Counted from the first letter of the stretch, positions 31,614 through 40,400 are shown. The stretch: DNA of 41,080 nucleotides from Anaerolineales bacterium (GCA_016928525.1 JAFGKO010000230.1:1-41080), one strand, 5' to 3'. Numbers and translations are program-made. The notes: generated by a model from the sequence alone, not told the origin.

Positions 31614-32840
31614 ATGTTACTTTCGGAAAACTTCAAGATTGCTTTGCGGGCCTTGCTCGCAAACAAAATGCGGTCTGCTCTTACGGTACTGGGCATTGTA
31701 ATTGGTGTGGCAACGGTCGTTGCATTACTGGCACTTGGCAACGGAGCCACATCCAGCATCACCAGCGAACTTGAAAGCAGTGGAACCAATTTGCTGACGG
31801 TCACGGCAGGCCGCTCTGCATTCGGCCTCGAAGTGGGCCAGCAGGCTTATCTTTACTATTCGGATTACGAATTGCTGCAACGCGTGCTGGTAGATAATGT
31901 CACTTCAATCATGCCGACTTATCAGTCATCATACACTTTGAAGTATGGCAACGAAAGCTTTTCCGCTTCTGTGATGGGAGTAATGGATGGATACCAGGAG
32001 GTGCGCTCACTAACGGTGGCACAAGGCCGTTTTATTTCCAGCGGTGATGATAAATCTGAGTCTTTGGTGGCTATCCTGGGCTCGCAGACTGCCGAGGACT
32101 TGTTTGGTGGTGTATCCCCTATTGACAAGATGATTTCGATCAACGGCGTCAAATTCAAGGTGATTGGTGTGCTCGAATCGAAAGGTTCTGGGATGGGCTC
32201 TGCAGATGACTCTGTTCTCATCCCGCTGCAAACAGGCTACTCCAAGCTGTTCGGGTCCACTGCCATGCACAACAGCAAAAGGACCGTCAATAGCATTTAT
32301 GTTTCAGTGGCAAACACCGAGGAGATGAGTACTGTTTCTGCCCAGATCGAATTTGTGCTGCGTCGTTCACATGAATTGAGTGCTTCTGACGAATCGGATT
32401 TTAATATCATGAACCAAACTGATTTGCTGGACACCTTAAGCTCTGTGACCCAAACCCTGACGATATTCCTGGGTGCCATTGCGGGAATTTCCCTGCTCGT
32501 TGGTGGGATCGGTATCATGAACATTATGCTGGTCTCCGTCACAGAACGAACCAAGGAAATCGGCCTGCGAAAAGCCGTGGGCGCTACTCGCAACCAGATC
32601 TTGTCCCAATTCTTGATCGAGACCATGACCCTTAGCATCTTGGGCGGTATCATCGGCATCCTGTTTGGGGTAGCCATTGCCCTCTTGTTTACCGCGACAG
32701 GGCTGATCACCTCCTCCATATCAGTTGGTTCCATTGTCCTGGCATTTACCTTTGCAATGGGTATTGGCGTATTTTTTGGCCTGTATCCTGCCTACCGTGC
32801 CGCTCAACTGAGTCCGATGGAAGCGTTGCGGTATGAATGA
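31614..32840 (+). CDS. ABC transporter permease (MacB/FtsX family)
   Basis: A 408-residue permease: an N-terminal transmembrane helix after ALRALLANKMRSALTVLGIV, a MacB-like extracytoplasmic core (about 45-275), and three C-terminal FtsX helices (ISLLVGGIGIMNIMLVSVTE, KEIGLRKAVGATRNQI, and a last helix before AYRAAQLSPMEALRYE). With the ATPase it forms a mechanotransmission-type exporter. The gene ends just before an inverted repeat that separates it from the two-component genes. Confidence 0.94.
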   Translation: MLLSENFKIALRALLANKMRSALTVLGIVIGVATVVALLALGNGATSSITSELESSGTNLLTVTAGRSAFGLEVGQQAYLYYSDYELLQRVLVDNVTSIMPTYQSSYTLKYGNESFSASVMGVMDGYQEVRSLTVAQGRFISSGDDKSESLVAILGSQTAEDLFGGVSPIDKMISINGVKFKVIGVLESKGSGMGSADDSVLIPLQTGYSKLFGSTAMHNSKRTVNSIYVSVANTEEMSTVSAQIEFVLRRSHELSASDESDFNIMNQTDLLDTLSSVTQTLTIFLGAIAGISLLVGGIGIMNIMLVSVTERTKEIGLRKAVGATRNQILSQFLIETMTLSILGGIIGILFGVAIALLFTATGLITSSISVGSIVLAFTFAMGIGVFFGLYPAYRAAQLSPMEALRYE

Positions 32841-32843
32841 AAT

Positions 32844-32917
32844 CATCACAGATGAACATTGATAAAACGGATTTTTTCATCCTTCCTCATTGTTTATCTG
32901 CGCTCATCTGTGGTTAA
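32844..32917. repeat. inverted repeat ATCACAGATGAAC (family D, copy 1)
   Basis: The left arm (32844-32870; ATCACAGATGAACATTGATAAA) and right arm (32889-32917; GTTTATCTGCGCTCATCTGTGG) are imperfect inverted copies. It lies between the permease gene and the response regulator gene. A half-copy occurs at 17701-17728. Confidence 0.72.
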
Positions 32918-32918
32918 A

Positions 32919-32924
32919 TACTAT
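32919..32924 (+). promoter_or_regulatory. -10 box before two-component genes
   Basis: TACTAT ends 5 nt before the ATG at 32930 with no Shine-Dalgarno, suggesting a leaderless transcript for the regulator-kinase pair. The hexamer is the same as the macA promoter -10. No CTGCACA box is seen here. Confidence 0.4.
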
Positions 32925-32929
32925 TTACC

Positions 32930-33595
32930 ATGCCCAAGAAGATTCTACTCGTTGATGATGAACCTGAGATTCTCGAAATCTGCCGCGATTACCTCAAAGC
33001 CGCGAGCTATGAGGTCGTCACGGCCAAAGATGGCGTGCAGGGACTTTCCATTTTCCGTCGCGAAAGACCTGATTTGATCGTGCTCGACCTGATGATGCCC
33101 GAAATGGACGGTCTTGACCTATGCCGTGCCATTCGCCGCGAGAGCAACGTGCCCATCATCATGCTCACTGCACGCGTCGAAGAGACCGACAAGCTTATCG
33201 GCCTCGAGCTCGGTGCGGACGATTACATGACCAAACCATTTAGTCCGCGCGAACTGGTGGCGCGTGTCAAAGTCGTGCTGCGGCGCGTTAGCGGTGACGC
33301 GATGGCGGAGGTCATTCGGGCGGGAGATGTTTTTTTGGACCGCGCCCACTATCAGGTTCAGGTGAAGCAGCGAGCCGTGCAACTCACGCCTACTGAATTT
33401 GAGGTCATGGCCACCTTGATGAGTCAGCCCGGCCGCATTTTTTCGCGCTCACAACTTCTCAAAGCCGTGCATGGCATCGCCTTCGACAGTTATGAGCGCG
33501 CCATCGATTCGCATATTCGCAACCTGCGTCACAAATTGGGGCCCGACGACTTGATCGTCACCGTGTATGGCGTGGGTTACAAATTCGAGGCATAG
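32930..33595 (+). CDS. OmpR-family response regulator
   Basis: A 221-residue regulator. The receiver has ILLVDDEPEI (acidic pair), IVLDLMMPEMDG (phospho-acceptor Asp at about 53), IMLTAR and DYMTKPFSPREL (Lys). The C-terminal winged helix is of the OmpR/PhoB type (VQLTPTEFEVMATLMSQPG, IDSHIRNLRHKLGPDD, VYGVGYKFEA). It probably binds the two 11-bp-period promoters at 27914 and 29519. The kinase gene begins 1 nt after its stop. Confidence 0.95.
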   Translation: MPKKILLVDDEPEILEICRDYLKAASYEVVTAKDGVQGLSIFRRERPDLIVLDLMMPEMDGLDLCRAIRRESNVPIIMLTARVEETDKLIGLELGADDYMTKPFSPRELVARVKVVLRRVSGDAMAEVIRAGDVFLDRAHYQVQVKQRAVQLTPTEFEVMATLMSQPGRIFSRSQLLKAVHGIAFDSYERAIDSHIRNLRHKLGPDDLIVTVYGVGYKFEA

Positions 33596-33596
33596 T

Positions 33597-34985
33597 ATGC
33601 AATCTTCTATCCGAGAAATTCGCAATCGATTACTGCGCTTATTGGTATGGGCCTTTGTGATTGTTTTGTTCCTGTCTTTTTTCTTTTTTATTGCTGTTAC
33701 AGGTTATTTTCTGGCATCCTCCCAAAATCCAATGGACACGCAAGTTGCCACTTCTCTGGAAGGATATTATCTTGGGCGTGGCAGTTGGGAAGGCATTGAA
33801 ACCGTTTTTGAGACGAACAATGAATGGAATTCCCTCAATTTAATTTTGCTGGACAATGACCAACGCATCCTTCTAGACCGGAGAACTGTTTCCGGTTTAT
33901 CGCCTGAAGGTAGCGAGGGTTCAAAAGTTGGTTCAATCTATGCGATTCAATCAGGCGACTCAGTTGTAAATCTCAACATACGCGGCGAACAGGTCGGTTA
34001 TTTAGTCGTTGCTCCATATTCCTTTGCCCAAAAACTGAGGCTTGTGCGTGCCATCCTGTTTCCCATTGGCATCATCTCTTTCTTTCTAGCAATCTTTCTT
34101 GTGGTGGTAGCGACCCTGTTGATGCGCCGCTTTGTTAATCCGCTGGCAGATGTGATCTATGCCGCGCAGGAGGTGGCAAGCGGGGATTTGAAAACGCGTA
34201 TTCCCATGAAGGGTCCCCAGGATTTGCGCAGCCTCTCAGAGAGTTTCAATGAAATGGCGTCGTCTCTCGAACGTAACGATCGCGAACGCCGTGATATGCT
34301 CGCAGACATTGCCCATGAACTACGGACGCCGCTGTCCGTAATTCGCGGACGTCTCGAAGGCATTGTGGATGGTATCTACTCTGAAAATGGATCACAGGTA
34401 TCAATGGCTTTGGAGCAGGCCTATCTTTTAGAACGCTTAGTGGACGACCTGCGTTTACTTACACTTGCTGAAACGCGCCAGCTCCCGTTCGATATGCGTA
34501 GTTTAAGTGTAGATGTTGTGATCGAGCGGGTGTTAGAGATATTTTCCGCTGAAGCGCAGGAAAAAAATATTTCTCTTTCATTCCCGGAAAAGGATGGAAA
34601 TCTGTCCGCTTTTGTTGACCCACAACGTTTCGAGCAGGTGATGAGTAACCTGATTGGCAATTCCCTTCGCTATGTTCCAGAAGGTGGCAGGGTTTGGGTC
34701 ACTGCGAACCAGGTTTCTGATGAAGTGCGCATCGCCATCAATGACAATGGGATTGGAATTCCTGCTGAGGACCTGCCTTACATATTTGATCGCTTCTGGC
34801 GGAAAGACAAATCCCGCGCGCGATTGACCGGTGGTACGGGATTGGGGCTGGCGATTGCCCGTCAACTGGTCGAAGCACAGGGCGGAAATATTTCCGCAAA
34901 GACTCTGCAGGGCAGCGGTTTGCAAATTTCAATTACCTTCCCACTTGTAAACCAAGACACACCAAAACACAGCGCTTCTGTGTAG
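33597..34985 (+). CDS. sensor histidine kinase
   Basis: A 462-residue membrane sensor kinase. Two transmembrane helices (about 18-42 and 150-178) flank an extracytoplasmic sensor of about 110 residues, followed by HAMP (RRFVNPLADVIYAAQEV), HisKA with the phospho-acceptor in DIAHELRTPLSV, and HATPase (NLIGNSLRYVPEGG, INDNGIGIP, FDRFWRKD, GGTGLGLAIARQLV). The BaeS-like layout fits envelope-stress sensing. The start at 33597 overlaps no upstream codon; the stop of the regulator lies 1 nt before, so the two are co-translated. Confidence 0.94.
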   Translation: MQSSIREIRNRLLRLLVWAFVIVLFLSFFFFIAVTGYFLASSQNPMDTQVATSLEGYYLGRGSWEGIETVFETNNEWNSLNLILLDNDQRILLDRRTVSGLSPEGSEGSKVGSIYAIQSGDSVVNLNIRGEQVGYLVVAPYSFAQKLRLVRAILFPIGIISFFLAIFLVVVATLLMRRFVNPLADVIYAAQEVASGDLKTRIPMKGPQDLRSLSESFNEMASSLERNDRERRDMLADIAHELRTPLSVIRGRLEGIVDGIYSENGSQVSMALEQAYLLERLVDDLRLLTLAETRQLPFDMRSLSVDVVIERVLEIFSAEAQEKNISLSFPEKDGNLSAFVDPQRFEQVMSNLIGNSLRYVPEGGRVWVTANQVSDEVRIAINDNGIGIPAEDLPYIFDRFWRKDKSRARLTGGTGLGLAIARQLVEAQGGNISAKTLQGSGLQISITFPLVNQDTPKHSASV

Positions 34986-35000
34986 AAAGCTCGAAAACAG

Positions 35001-35043
35001 CCAGGAACCGTTCAGTATCGTCTGTTGGCGGTTCCTGGAATTT
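35001..35043. terminator. terminator hairpin after kinase gene
   Basis: CCAGGAACCG (35001-35010) and CGGTTCCTGG (35029-35038) form a 10-bp stem, followed by AATTTT. It lies between the convergent kinase and DUF4349 genes. Confidence 0.75.
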
Positions 35044-35080
35044 TGTACGTGTTATAGATTGACTCTATCAGGTTGACTTT

Positions 35081-36004
35081 TTATCCCTGCGCCTTGCGCT
35101 TGAACAACCTGCGCCATACGAAGCGGAATAATCTCCACAGCACCCATAGCAAACCTAAGAGCAACAGTGCAGCCGGGATAATTAAGATGATCAGCCAGAT
35201 CAGGAAGTTGACAAAGCCCTGGAAGAAATTGATCAACGCCTGGAGCGCATCGCGCGCCACGCCGGCTGGCCTCCAGCCAGCGATTTCGAGCGGTTGCAGG
35301 GTTTCCTCGGCAGTGACACGCACGCTGATGGCCGAGAGCGCTGCGGCCTCTTCGTAGTAATTGATCTGTCCTTTGAGGATTTCGATTTGCTCGCGGTGAT
35401 AGACCAACTGGTTGAAGACCTCGATCACTTCCGCCGATTCGGTTTTTTGTTCGAGAATTTCGCTTAGCTGCTCAGCAGCCTGCTCGTGCGTTTTCAGGCG
35501 GGACTTCAAATCCACATACTCGCGGGTCACATCCTGGCCGGAGCGGTTTTCGTTCTGCACCTCGACGGCATCCGCTTTGATTTGCTCGAGCGCCTGTTCC
35601 AGATTTTCAGCGGGAACACGCACAGTGATGTTGCCCTCAGGCACTTTGAGATTATTTCCGGTGGTTGTCTGGAAGACATTCTTCGAAACGACAAAACCGC
35701 CCATACCCTCGGCCATTTTGGCAATCTCGTCCATTTTGGCTTCCGGGTCGATGACCACGATGCTCAAGTCGGCGTTCTGGATGACGAGCCGTTCAACAGC
35801 AGCCGGCTCGAAGCCGTCACCTGCGGCGTTGGACACAAAGTCCGCGGCGGGCGCTGGGGCTTCCATCGGCGCCTCGAACATCATTTCCGGCGCTGCTGGT
35901 GCTCCTCCGGCGAGGTCAAACGATGGTTGTGTTGGAGCCGCTGCCACTCCGCACGCAGACAGGATAAGTATGACAGCTAATGAAATGAATAAAATGCGTT
36001 TCAT
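35081..36004 (-). CDS. DUF4349 lipoprotein
   Basis: A 307-residue protein: lipoprotein signal peptide (VILILSAC, Cys at about 18), an Ala/Pro-rich linker, then the DUF4349 domain. That domain comprises VIQNADLSIVVIDPEAKMDE, GNITVRVPAENLEQALEQI, YVDLKSRLKTHEQAAEQLSE and a coiled coil before ALSAISVRV. One strong transmembrane helix lies near residue 265-290, followed by a basic tail (RRLFKRKAQG). The topology, with lipid anchor and C-terminal helix, fits a membrane stress sensor, but the function is unknown. GAGGAG lies 6 nt upstream of the ATG. Confidence 0.88.
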   Translation of the reverse strand: MKRILFISLAVILILSACGVAAAPTQPSFDLAGGAPAAPEMMFEAPMEAPAPAADFVSNAAGDGFEPAAVERLVIQNADLSIVVIDPEAKMDEIAKMAEGMGGFVVSKNVFQTTTGNNLKVPEGNITVRVPAENLEQALEQIKADAVEVQNENRSGQDVTREYVDLKSRLKTHEQAAEQLSEILEQKTESAEVIEVFNQLVYHREQIEILKGQINYYEEAAALSAISVRVTAEETLQPLEIAGWRPAGVARDALQALINFFQGFVNFLIWLIILIIPAALLLLGLLWVLWRLFRFVWRRLFKRKAQG

Positions 36005-36089
36005 GCTAGTTCTCCTCTTGAGTCAGGTAAGATGATCTGTTACCCAAAAGACGAAATCATTCGTAAAAAGGTTCCGACCTGCCCCTACC

Positions 36090-36161
36090 CCCACCCGGCC
36101 TCCCCCATTTTCCGCGAACTTCAGCGAAAAATGGGGGAGGTAGCCGAAGGCCGGAGGGGGT
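36090..36161. repeat. GC-rich palindromic element (family A)
   Basis: The left arm CCCCCACCCGGCCTCCCCCA... (about 36090-36112, ending ATTTTC) pairs with AAAAATGGGGGAGG and GCCGAAGGCCGGAGGGGG (36127-36160). It is the intergenic counterpart of the element inside the alpha-glucosidase gene. It directly abuts the stop codon (36163-36165) of the metallophosphoesterase gene. Confidence 0.82.
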
Positions 36162-36162
36162 G

Positions 36163-36894
36163 TCACCACCCCTCCGCCAGCCGAATGGCGTGTTTCTCCG
36201 GTAGATGCGCCTGGCGGATGCGTTCCTGCACTTCGGCGATGTCGTATTCCACGCGGCGCGCTTCCCAGGTTTTAGCATCCGGGTCGAAGATCGCGTAGGC
36301 GGCGCGCGGGTCACGATCGCGCGGCTGGCCGACCGAGCCAGGGTTCAAAATCGCGCGCCCATTCAATTGCATCGCTTCGTCCAGATGCGGCGCTTCCAGT
36401 GTGATGCGGTCATGTTTTTCATCCAACTGGAACATGCACTGGATGTGCGAATGACCGACAAAACACCAGTTGGTATCGAAATAATCGAAGTTCAAGCGCG
36501 CCGAAAGCGTGTTGATGATGTATTCCCAAACCGGGTCGCGTGGGCTGCCATGCGCCATGGTCACATCGCCGCGCACTTTGGGGTTCTCAGGCAGGGAGCG
36601 TAGAAAATCAGCATTGCTGGGTGCTAACACCCGCTCATGCCATACCAATGAGCGGCGCGCATCACCATTGAAGGCTTCGAAGGGCATCTTTCCAATTACA
36701 GCTACATCGTGATTGCCCAGCAGGCAGGTCAGCATGGGCAGGTCGCGCAACTCTTCTATACAGGCGTTGGGATCCGGGCCATACCCGACCAAATCGCCCA
36801 GGCACCAGGTCTCATCAACCGGCCCGGCATTTTGCAGCACGGCCTCGAGAGCGGTGTAATTGGCGTGGATGTCTGAAATGACCAGGATACGCAT
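36163..36894 (-). CDS. metallophosphoesterase (YfcE/MJ0936-like)
   Basis: A 243-residue calcineurin-like phosphoesterase. All metal motifs are present: ISDIHANYTAL, CLGDLVGYGPDP, LLGNHDVA, MAHGSPRDP and FVGHSHIQCMF. Such proteins hydrolyse phosphodiesters or phosphoserine; the physiological substrate is unknown. It begins 3 nt after the coaBC stop codon and is likely in the same operon. The C-terminal end adjoins a palindromic element. Confidence 0.9.
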   Translation of the reverse strand: MRILVISDIHANYTALEAVLQNAGPVDETWCLGDLVGYGPDPNACIEELRDLPMLTCLLGNHDVAVIGKMPFEAFNGDARRSLVWHERVLAPSNADFLRSLPENPKVRGDVTMAHGSPRDPVWEYIINTLSARLNFDYFDTNWCFVGHSHIQCMFQLDEKHDRITLEAPHLDEAMQLNGRAILNPGSVGQPRDRDPRAAYAIFDPDAKTWEARRVEYDIAEVQERIRQAHLPEKHAIRLAEGW

Positions 36895-36897
36895 GAA

Positions 36898-38106
36898 CTA
36901 CTCCAAAAGCGCCGCGATGCGAGCAATGATGATCTCAGCCACTTCAGACTTGCTCATCAGCGGCAATGCCTCGCTCTTGCCATCCGCATATAAAAGGGTC
37001 ACCCGGTTGGTATCGACGGAAAACCCGGCATCAGTGGCAGAAATATCGTTGGCGACAATAATATCCAGTTTCTTGGATTGTAACTTAATTGTTGCATTTT
37101 CTAACAAATCACGCGACTCGGCTGCAAAACCGACCACGACCCTCGGTCGCTTCTTTTCGGGCTCTGTGGTTGCAACCGTTCCCAGAATATCCGGCGCAAC
37201 TTCGAGCTCGACCTGCGGAATCCCGTCCTTCTTCTTCAGCTTGCTCCCAGCAACGTTCTTCGGGCGGAAGTCAGCCACCGCGGCGGCCATGACAAGCGCA
37301 TCGGCGGTGGCGACTTCTGCTAGAACCGCCTCCAGCATCTCCTGCGCAGTGTGAGCTTCCACCACGCGCGCGCCCACTGGAGGCGCTAAATTGACGGTTG
37401 AGATCAGGCACACCTGCGCGCCTGCGTCGATGGCGGTCTGCGCCAGTGCGTAACCCTGCTTGCCTGACGAGCGGTTGGTCAGCACGCGCACCGGGTCGAG
37501 CGGTTCTTGAGTCCCTCCGGCGGTGACCACGACCTTTTTAGCAGCTAGCAGGCCTCTTTGTCCGAGCACGAGGCGGATATGTCCCAGAAGTTCGGACGTC
37601 TCCAGCATGCGTCCCGGTCCGCTTTGCCCTGAAGCCAGATGTCCCTCGGCAGGTCCTGCCACGTATGCGCCGCGCCCGGTCAGCTTGGCAAGATTTTCCT
37701 GCGTGGCAGGGTGGGCGAACATGTTGCTTTCCATCGCGGGGGCAATCAGCAGCGGACAACGGGCAGCCAGGGCCGTGACGGCCAGCAGATTGTCCGCCTC
37801 CCCGTGGGCAAGCTTGGCCAGCGTGTTGGCCGTGCAGGGCGCGATGACCAGCAACTCAGCCTCGTGAGCGAGCCCAACGTGTAGCACGTGCGCTTCGTTG
37901 CCCCACAAATCGGCGTCAGTATAGGCGCGGCGGCCGGTGACCGATTGAAAAGTAAGCGGCGTGACGAATTTTTCGGCGGATGGGGTCAGGATCACATCCA
38001 CCAGCGCGCCAGCCTGCGTCAACTTGGAGGCCAGATCGGCCGCCTTGTAGGCCGCGATGGAGCCGGTCACGCCCAGCAGGATGTGTTTGTCAACTAAAAT
38101 GGGCAT
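36898..38106 (-). CDS. coaBC: bifunctional phosphopantothenoylcysteine decarboxylase / phosphopantothenate-cysteine ligase
   Basis: A 402-residue enzyme of coenzyme A synthesis. The N-terminal CoaC flavoprotein half has LLGVTGSIAAYKAADLASKL, HVLHVGLAHEAE and IAPAMESNMF. The CoaB half starts at about 185 with VVVTAGGTQEPLDPVRVLTN and has RSSGKQGYALA and AAAVADFRPK. The ligase adds Cys to 4'-phosphopantothenate and the decarboxylase removes CO2. I choose the ATG at 38106: the upstream ATG at 38115 overlaps the TATAAT box that lies 7 nt before 38106. Confidence 0.95.
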   Translation of the reverse strand: MPILVDKHILLGVTGSIAAYKAADLASKLTQAGALVDVILTPSAEKFVTPLTFQSVTGRRAYTDADLWGNEAHVLHVGLAHEAELLVIAPCTANTLAKLAHGEADNLLAVTALAARCPLLIAPAMESNMFAHPATQENLAKLTGRGAYVAGPAEGHLASGQSGPGRMLETSELLGHIRLVLGQRGLLAAKKVVVTAGGTQEPLDPVRVLTNRSSGKQGYALAQTAIDAGAQVCLISTVNLAPPVGARVVEAHTAQEMLEAVLAEVATADALVMAAAVADFRPKNVAGSKLKKKDGIPQVELEVAPDILGTVATTEPEKKRPRVVVGFAAESRDLLENATIKLQSKKLDIIVANDISATDAGFSVDTNRVTLLYADGKSEALPLMSKSEVAEIIIARIAALLE

Positions 38107-38113
38107 TCCTCTC

Positions 38114-38119
38114 ATTATA
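38114..38119 (-). promoter_or_regulatory. -10 box, probable leaderless promoter
   Basis: A consensus TATAAT on the minus strand ends 7 nt before the coaBC ATG (38104-38106). The intervening GAGAGGA is too close to the predicted transcription start to act as a normal leader. Confidence 0.5.
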
Positions 38120-38182
38120 CTTATAAAATGGACGGCGCACCGACACGGGTAGCACTGTAATTTAGCGTGGTCGAGCAGTTTG

Positions 38183-38251
38183 AACCGCTAAGACCGCGAA
38201 GTCCGCAAAGAAAACCATTAAAACTTAGCGTTCTTAGCGCTCTTTGCGGTT
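38183..38251. repeat. inverted repeat of CCGCAAAG units (family B variant)
   Basis: Left arm 38183-38210 (AACCGCTAAGACCGCGAAG...) and right arm 38224-38251 (...GCTCTTTGCGGTT) are imperfect inverted repeats built of 9-10-nt units. It has the same design as the CACAAAG repeats at 5513 and 6279 but a different unit. It lies in the gap between Nudix and coaBC. Confidence 0.72.
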
Positions 38252-38329
38252 CGACAAAGGTATCAGGCAAGACTCCACAATTAATGCAATCTTACCCTGA
38301 CGCGTCGCCTACGAAATTGACCGGCAATT

Positions 38330-38788
38330 TCACGGGTAAAAACTCACCTCATAACTCTTCATTTCGTCGCTGTCATAAACAAACTTGGCCGAAAAGAATT
38401 TTCCTGCTTGGATCCAGGGCATAAAAATATGGTCGCTTTCCCACAGATTTAGATCGAGAAGCTTCTCATCCGGAATCCACTCCAGTTTACCTTCGGGTGA
38501 CTCGATCAATTCGCCGGTGAAATCGTCCGCAGTAAAAACAAAGACATACCAATCCTCCCCCTTGAATTTGGGGAACATCAGCAAGCCGCATAATTTTGGG
38601 TTGCGGATCGACAGGCCCGATTCTTCCAGTACCTCTCGCCGCACGCATTCTTCAGGCGATTCTCCGGCCTCGAATTTCCCGCCCAAGCCGTTCCACTTCC
38701 CTTGGTGAATATCATCCGCTTTTTTATTGCGGTACACCATCAAGGTATCCCCATCGCGTTTGAGGTAACATAATGTGGCCAGAAGCAT
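38330..38788 (-). CDS. Nudix hydrolase (MutT-like)
   Basis: A 152-residue Nudix protein. The Nudix box is GGKFEAGESPEECVRREVLE followed by ESG, matching Gx5Ex7REVxEExG. Upstream MLLATLCYLKRDGDTLMVYR is the usual start of 8-oxo-dGTP-type hydrolases, which cleave damaged or surplus nucleoside triphosphates. The start at 38788 is supported by GGGAGG 6 nt upstream; the longer open frame runs antisense into the divergent gene. Confidence 0.92.
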   Translation of the reverse strand: MLLATLCYLKRDGDTLMVYRNKKADDIHQGKWNGLGGKFEAGESPEECVRREVLEESGLSIRNPKLCGLLMFPKFKGEDWYVFVFTADDFTGELIESPEGKLEWIPDEKLLDLNLWESDHIFMPWIQAGKFFSAKFVYDSDEMKSYEVSFYP

Positions 38789-38905
38789 AGATAGCCTCCC
38801 AGGAATTCGAGGGATGATTTCATTCGATGGGACGATTATACATGGCCCCCCACAAGAGGGCGGGCTTTGTGGGTCTGCCACGTAATTTTTTGTGACAAAT
38901 GACAA

Positions 38906-38934
38906 TTGTTTTAGGCATGTGAAAATTGTATAGT
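38906..38934 (+). promoter_or_regulatory. promoter of zinc-finger protein gene
   Basis: TTGTTT (38906-38911), a 17-nt spacer and TATAGT (38929-38934) form a sigma-70-type promoter. AAAAGGA lies 6 nt before the ATG at 38967, so unlike many genes here this one has a normal leader. Confidence 0.5.
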
Positions 38935-38966
38935 ATGAAATAATGTCATTGCAAAAAGGATGAACC

Positions 38967-40400
38967 ATGGCTAACGACAAATGGAAATGCCCCAAGTGCG
39001 GCGGTGTCAATCCCGCCAAGCGGGAACTCTGCCTGGGCTGCAGCTCACCCCGACCCGGTTCCACTGCCCAGCCGGTCCAATCGCCCACCCCAGCTGGGCC
39101 GGTCTATTCTGTCACAACCCCTGGACAGAATTGGAAATGTCCCAAATGCGGCAGCAGCAACCCGGCTAAAAGGGAGTCCTGCCTGGCTTGCAACACCCCC
39201 AGGGACATAGATGAGGTCTCGTTCCTTGCCCTACAAAAAGACCGGGTTGCGCTTCTGCAGCTTTTGAGCAGTCCCGACAAAGCCAAACGCACTGCAGCGG
39301 CGCGAGAGATCGTTAAGCTGGAAGACGACCCGGCGGTCCACACCGCCTTGTTGAACGGTGTCAATGATCCTGATGTGGAAGTGCGTCAGGTCTTTGCAAC
39401 GGCCTACCTGAACTACCAGGATACCAACCGGCAAGGCTACGACAATCTTTGCACCGCCCTCGAAAGCCTTTCCCCCGACGGAAAGGCAGCATTGCAAGAA
39501 GCGCTGGAAAAGCGCTACGGTCAGGACGCCCTGGTATGGTGGCAGGCGATTGCCGAGGAATTCGACCTACGCCAGAGCAACAAGCCTGTGGAAGTGATAG
39601 TACTCACGCCCAAGTGGGGTGGGGGCAAGGTTGCCGCAGCAGCGGCTATCACGCTGCTGACAGGCAACGCCAACGCCGGCGTCGGCATCGCAGGGCAGCA
39701 GAAGCTGTTGTTGAACGATCACATCCAGGTGCCACCTACGTGCCACGTGTGTGGCCTCCACCCACCGACACAAGAATTGCTGATCGAAACATCTGTCTCG
39801 ACCAGCCTGCTGGGAGCTGCCATCGCCGGTTCCGCCCTGGGCGATCTGACCATGCAGTTGAAGGTGCCGCTGTGCACGACCTGCGCCAGCTTGAACCGCA
39901 AAAATATCGTCGCCATTAACTACGCCAAAGGGGAGGCGAGTGGCGGGTTGTTCCTCCGCATGTATAACGCCCGAGTGGCAGAGCAATACGCTCAATTGAA
40001 CCAGGGCGAGGTGATGCCGCCAAAGGAATTAGAAAACGTCCAGCGCAAACCCCAGGTAGCCGCGGCGTCAGTGGACCTGTCAGGAGACACAACTGAAACA
40101 GCTACATTACACCTGCTCTACGGTGGGGCTACCCTCATTGCGGATGGCAAGTTCGACGTGGTCTTCGACGGCCGTCCGATCGGCACAGGCTGGTTTAAAA
40201 AAGGCCTGGACCTGAGCATCAAGACCGCTCCGGGGACGCACAAGCTCCTGTTGCGAATGCTTGGCGGCCTCCGCAAGAAGGAGTACAGCTTTGTACTCAG
40301 CTCGGGAGGCGCTTACGAGGCCACATTCACCTACAGCAACACCAAGGGAACTTTTAATGACGACTTTTCCTTGCAAAAGCTGGACGGTGCTGGGGCATGA
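38967..40400 (+). CDS. multi-zinc-finger protein with RanBP2-type fingers
   Basis: A 477-residue protein of unknown function. Two N-terminal zinc fingers fit the RanBP2 pattern WxCxxC-x10-CxxC: Trp6, Cys8, Cys11, Cys22, Cys25 and Trp56, Cys58, Cys61, Cys72, Cys75, each with Asn at the conserved place. A helical stretch (about 80-180) resembles HEAT repeats (NGVNDPDVEVRQVFATAYLN). A central Ala/Gly-rich hydrophobic part lies between two further Cys pairs (CHVC, CTTC) that could form another zinc site. The C-terminal 100 residues are beta-rich (FDVVFDGRPIGTGWFKKGLD). No catalytic motif is seen. It is transcribed alone and diverges from the Nudix gene. Confidence 0.78.
   Translation: MANDKWKCPKCGGVNPAKRELCLGCSSPRPGSTAQPVQSPTPAGPVYSVTTPGQNWKCPKCGSSNPAKRESCLACNTPRDIDEVSFLALQKDRVALLQLLSSPDKAKRTAAAREIVKLEDDPAVHTALLNGVNDPDVEVRQVFATAYLNYQDTNRQGYDNLCTALESLSPDGKAALQEALEKRYGQDALVWWQAIAEEFDLRQSNKPVEVIVLTPKWGGGKVAAAAAITLLTGNANAGVGIAGQQKLLLNDHIQVPPTCHVCGLHPPTQELLIETSVSTSLLGAAIAGSALGDLTMQLKVPLCTTCASLNRKNIVAINYAKGEASGGLFLRMYNARVAEQYAQLNQGEVMPPKELENVQRKPQVAAASVDLSGDTTETATLHLLYGGATLIADGKFDVVFDGRPIGTGWFKKGLDLSIKTAPGTHKLLLRMLGGLRKKEYSFVLSSGGAYEATFTYSNTKGTFNDDFSLQKLDGAGA

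Noticed and set aside
38789..39088. N-terminal extension of the Nudix protein
   Set aside because: It is antisense to the zinc-finger gene; a good Shine-Dalgarno precedes the ATG at 38788.
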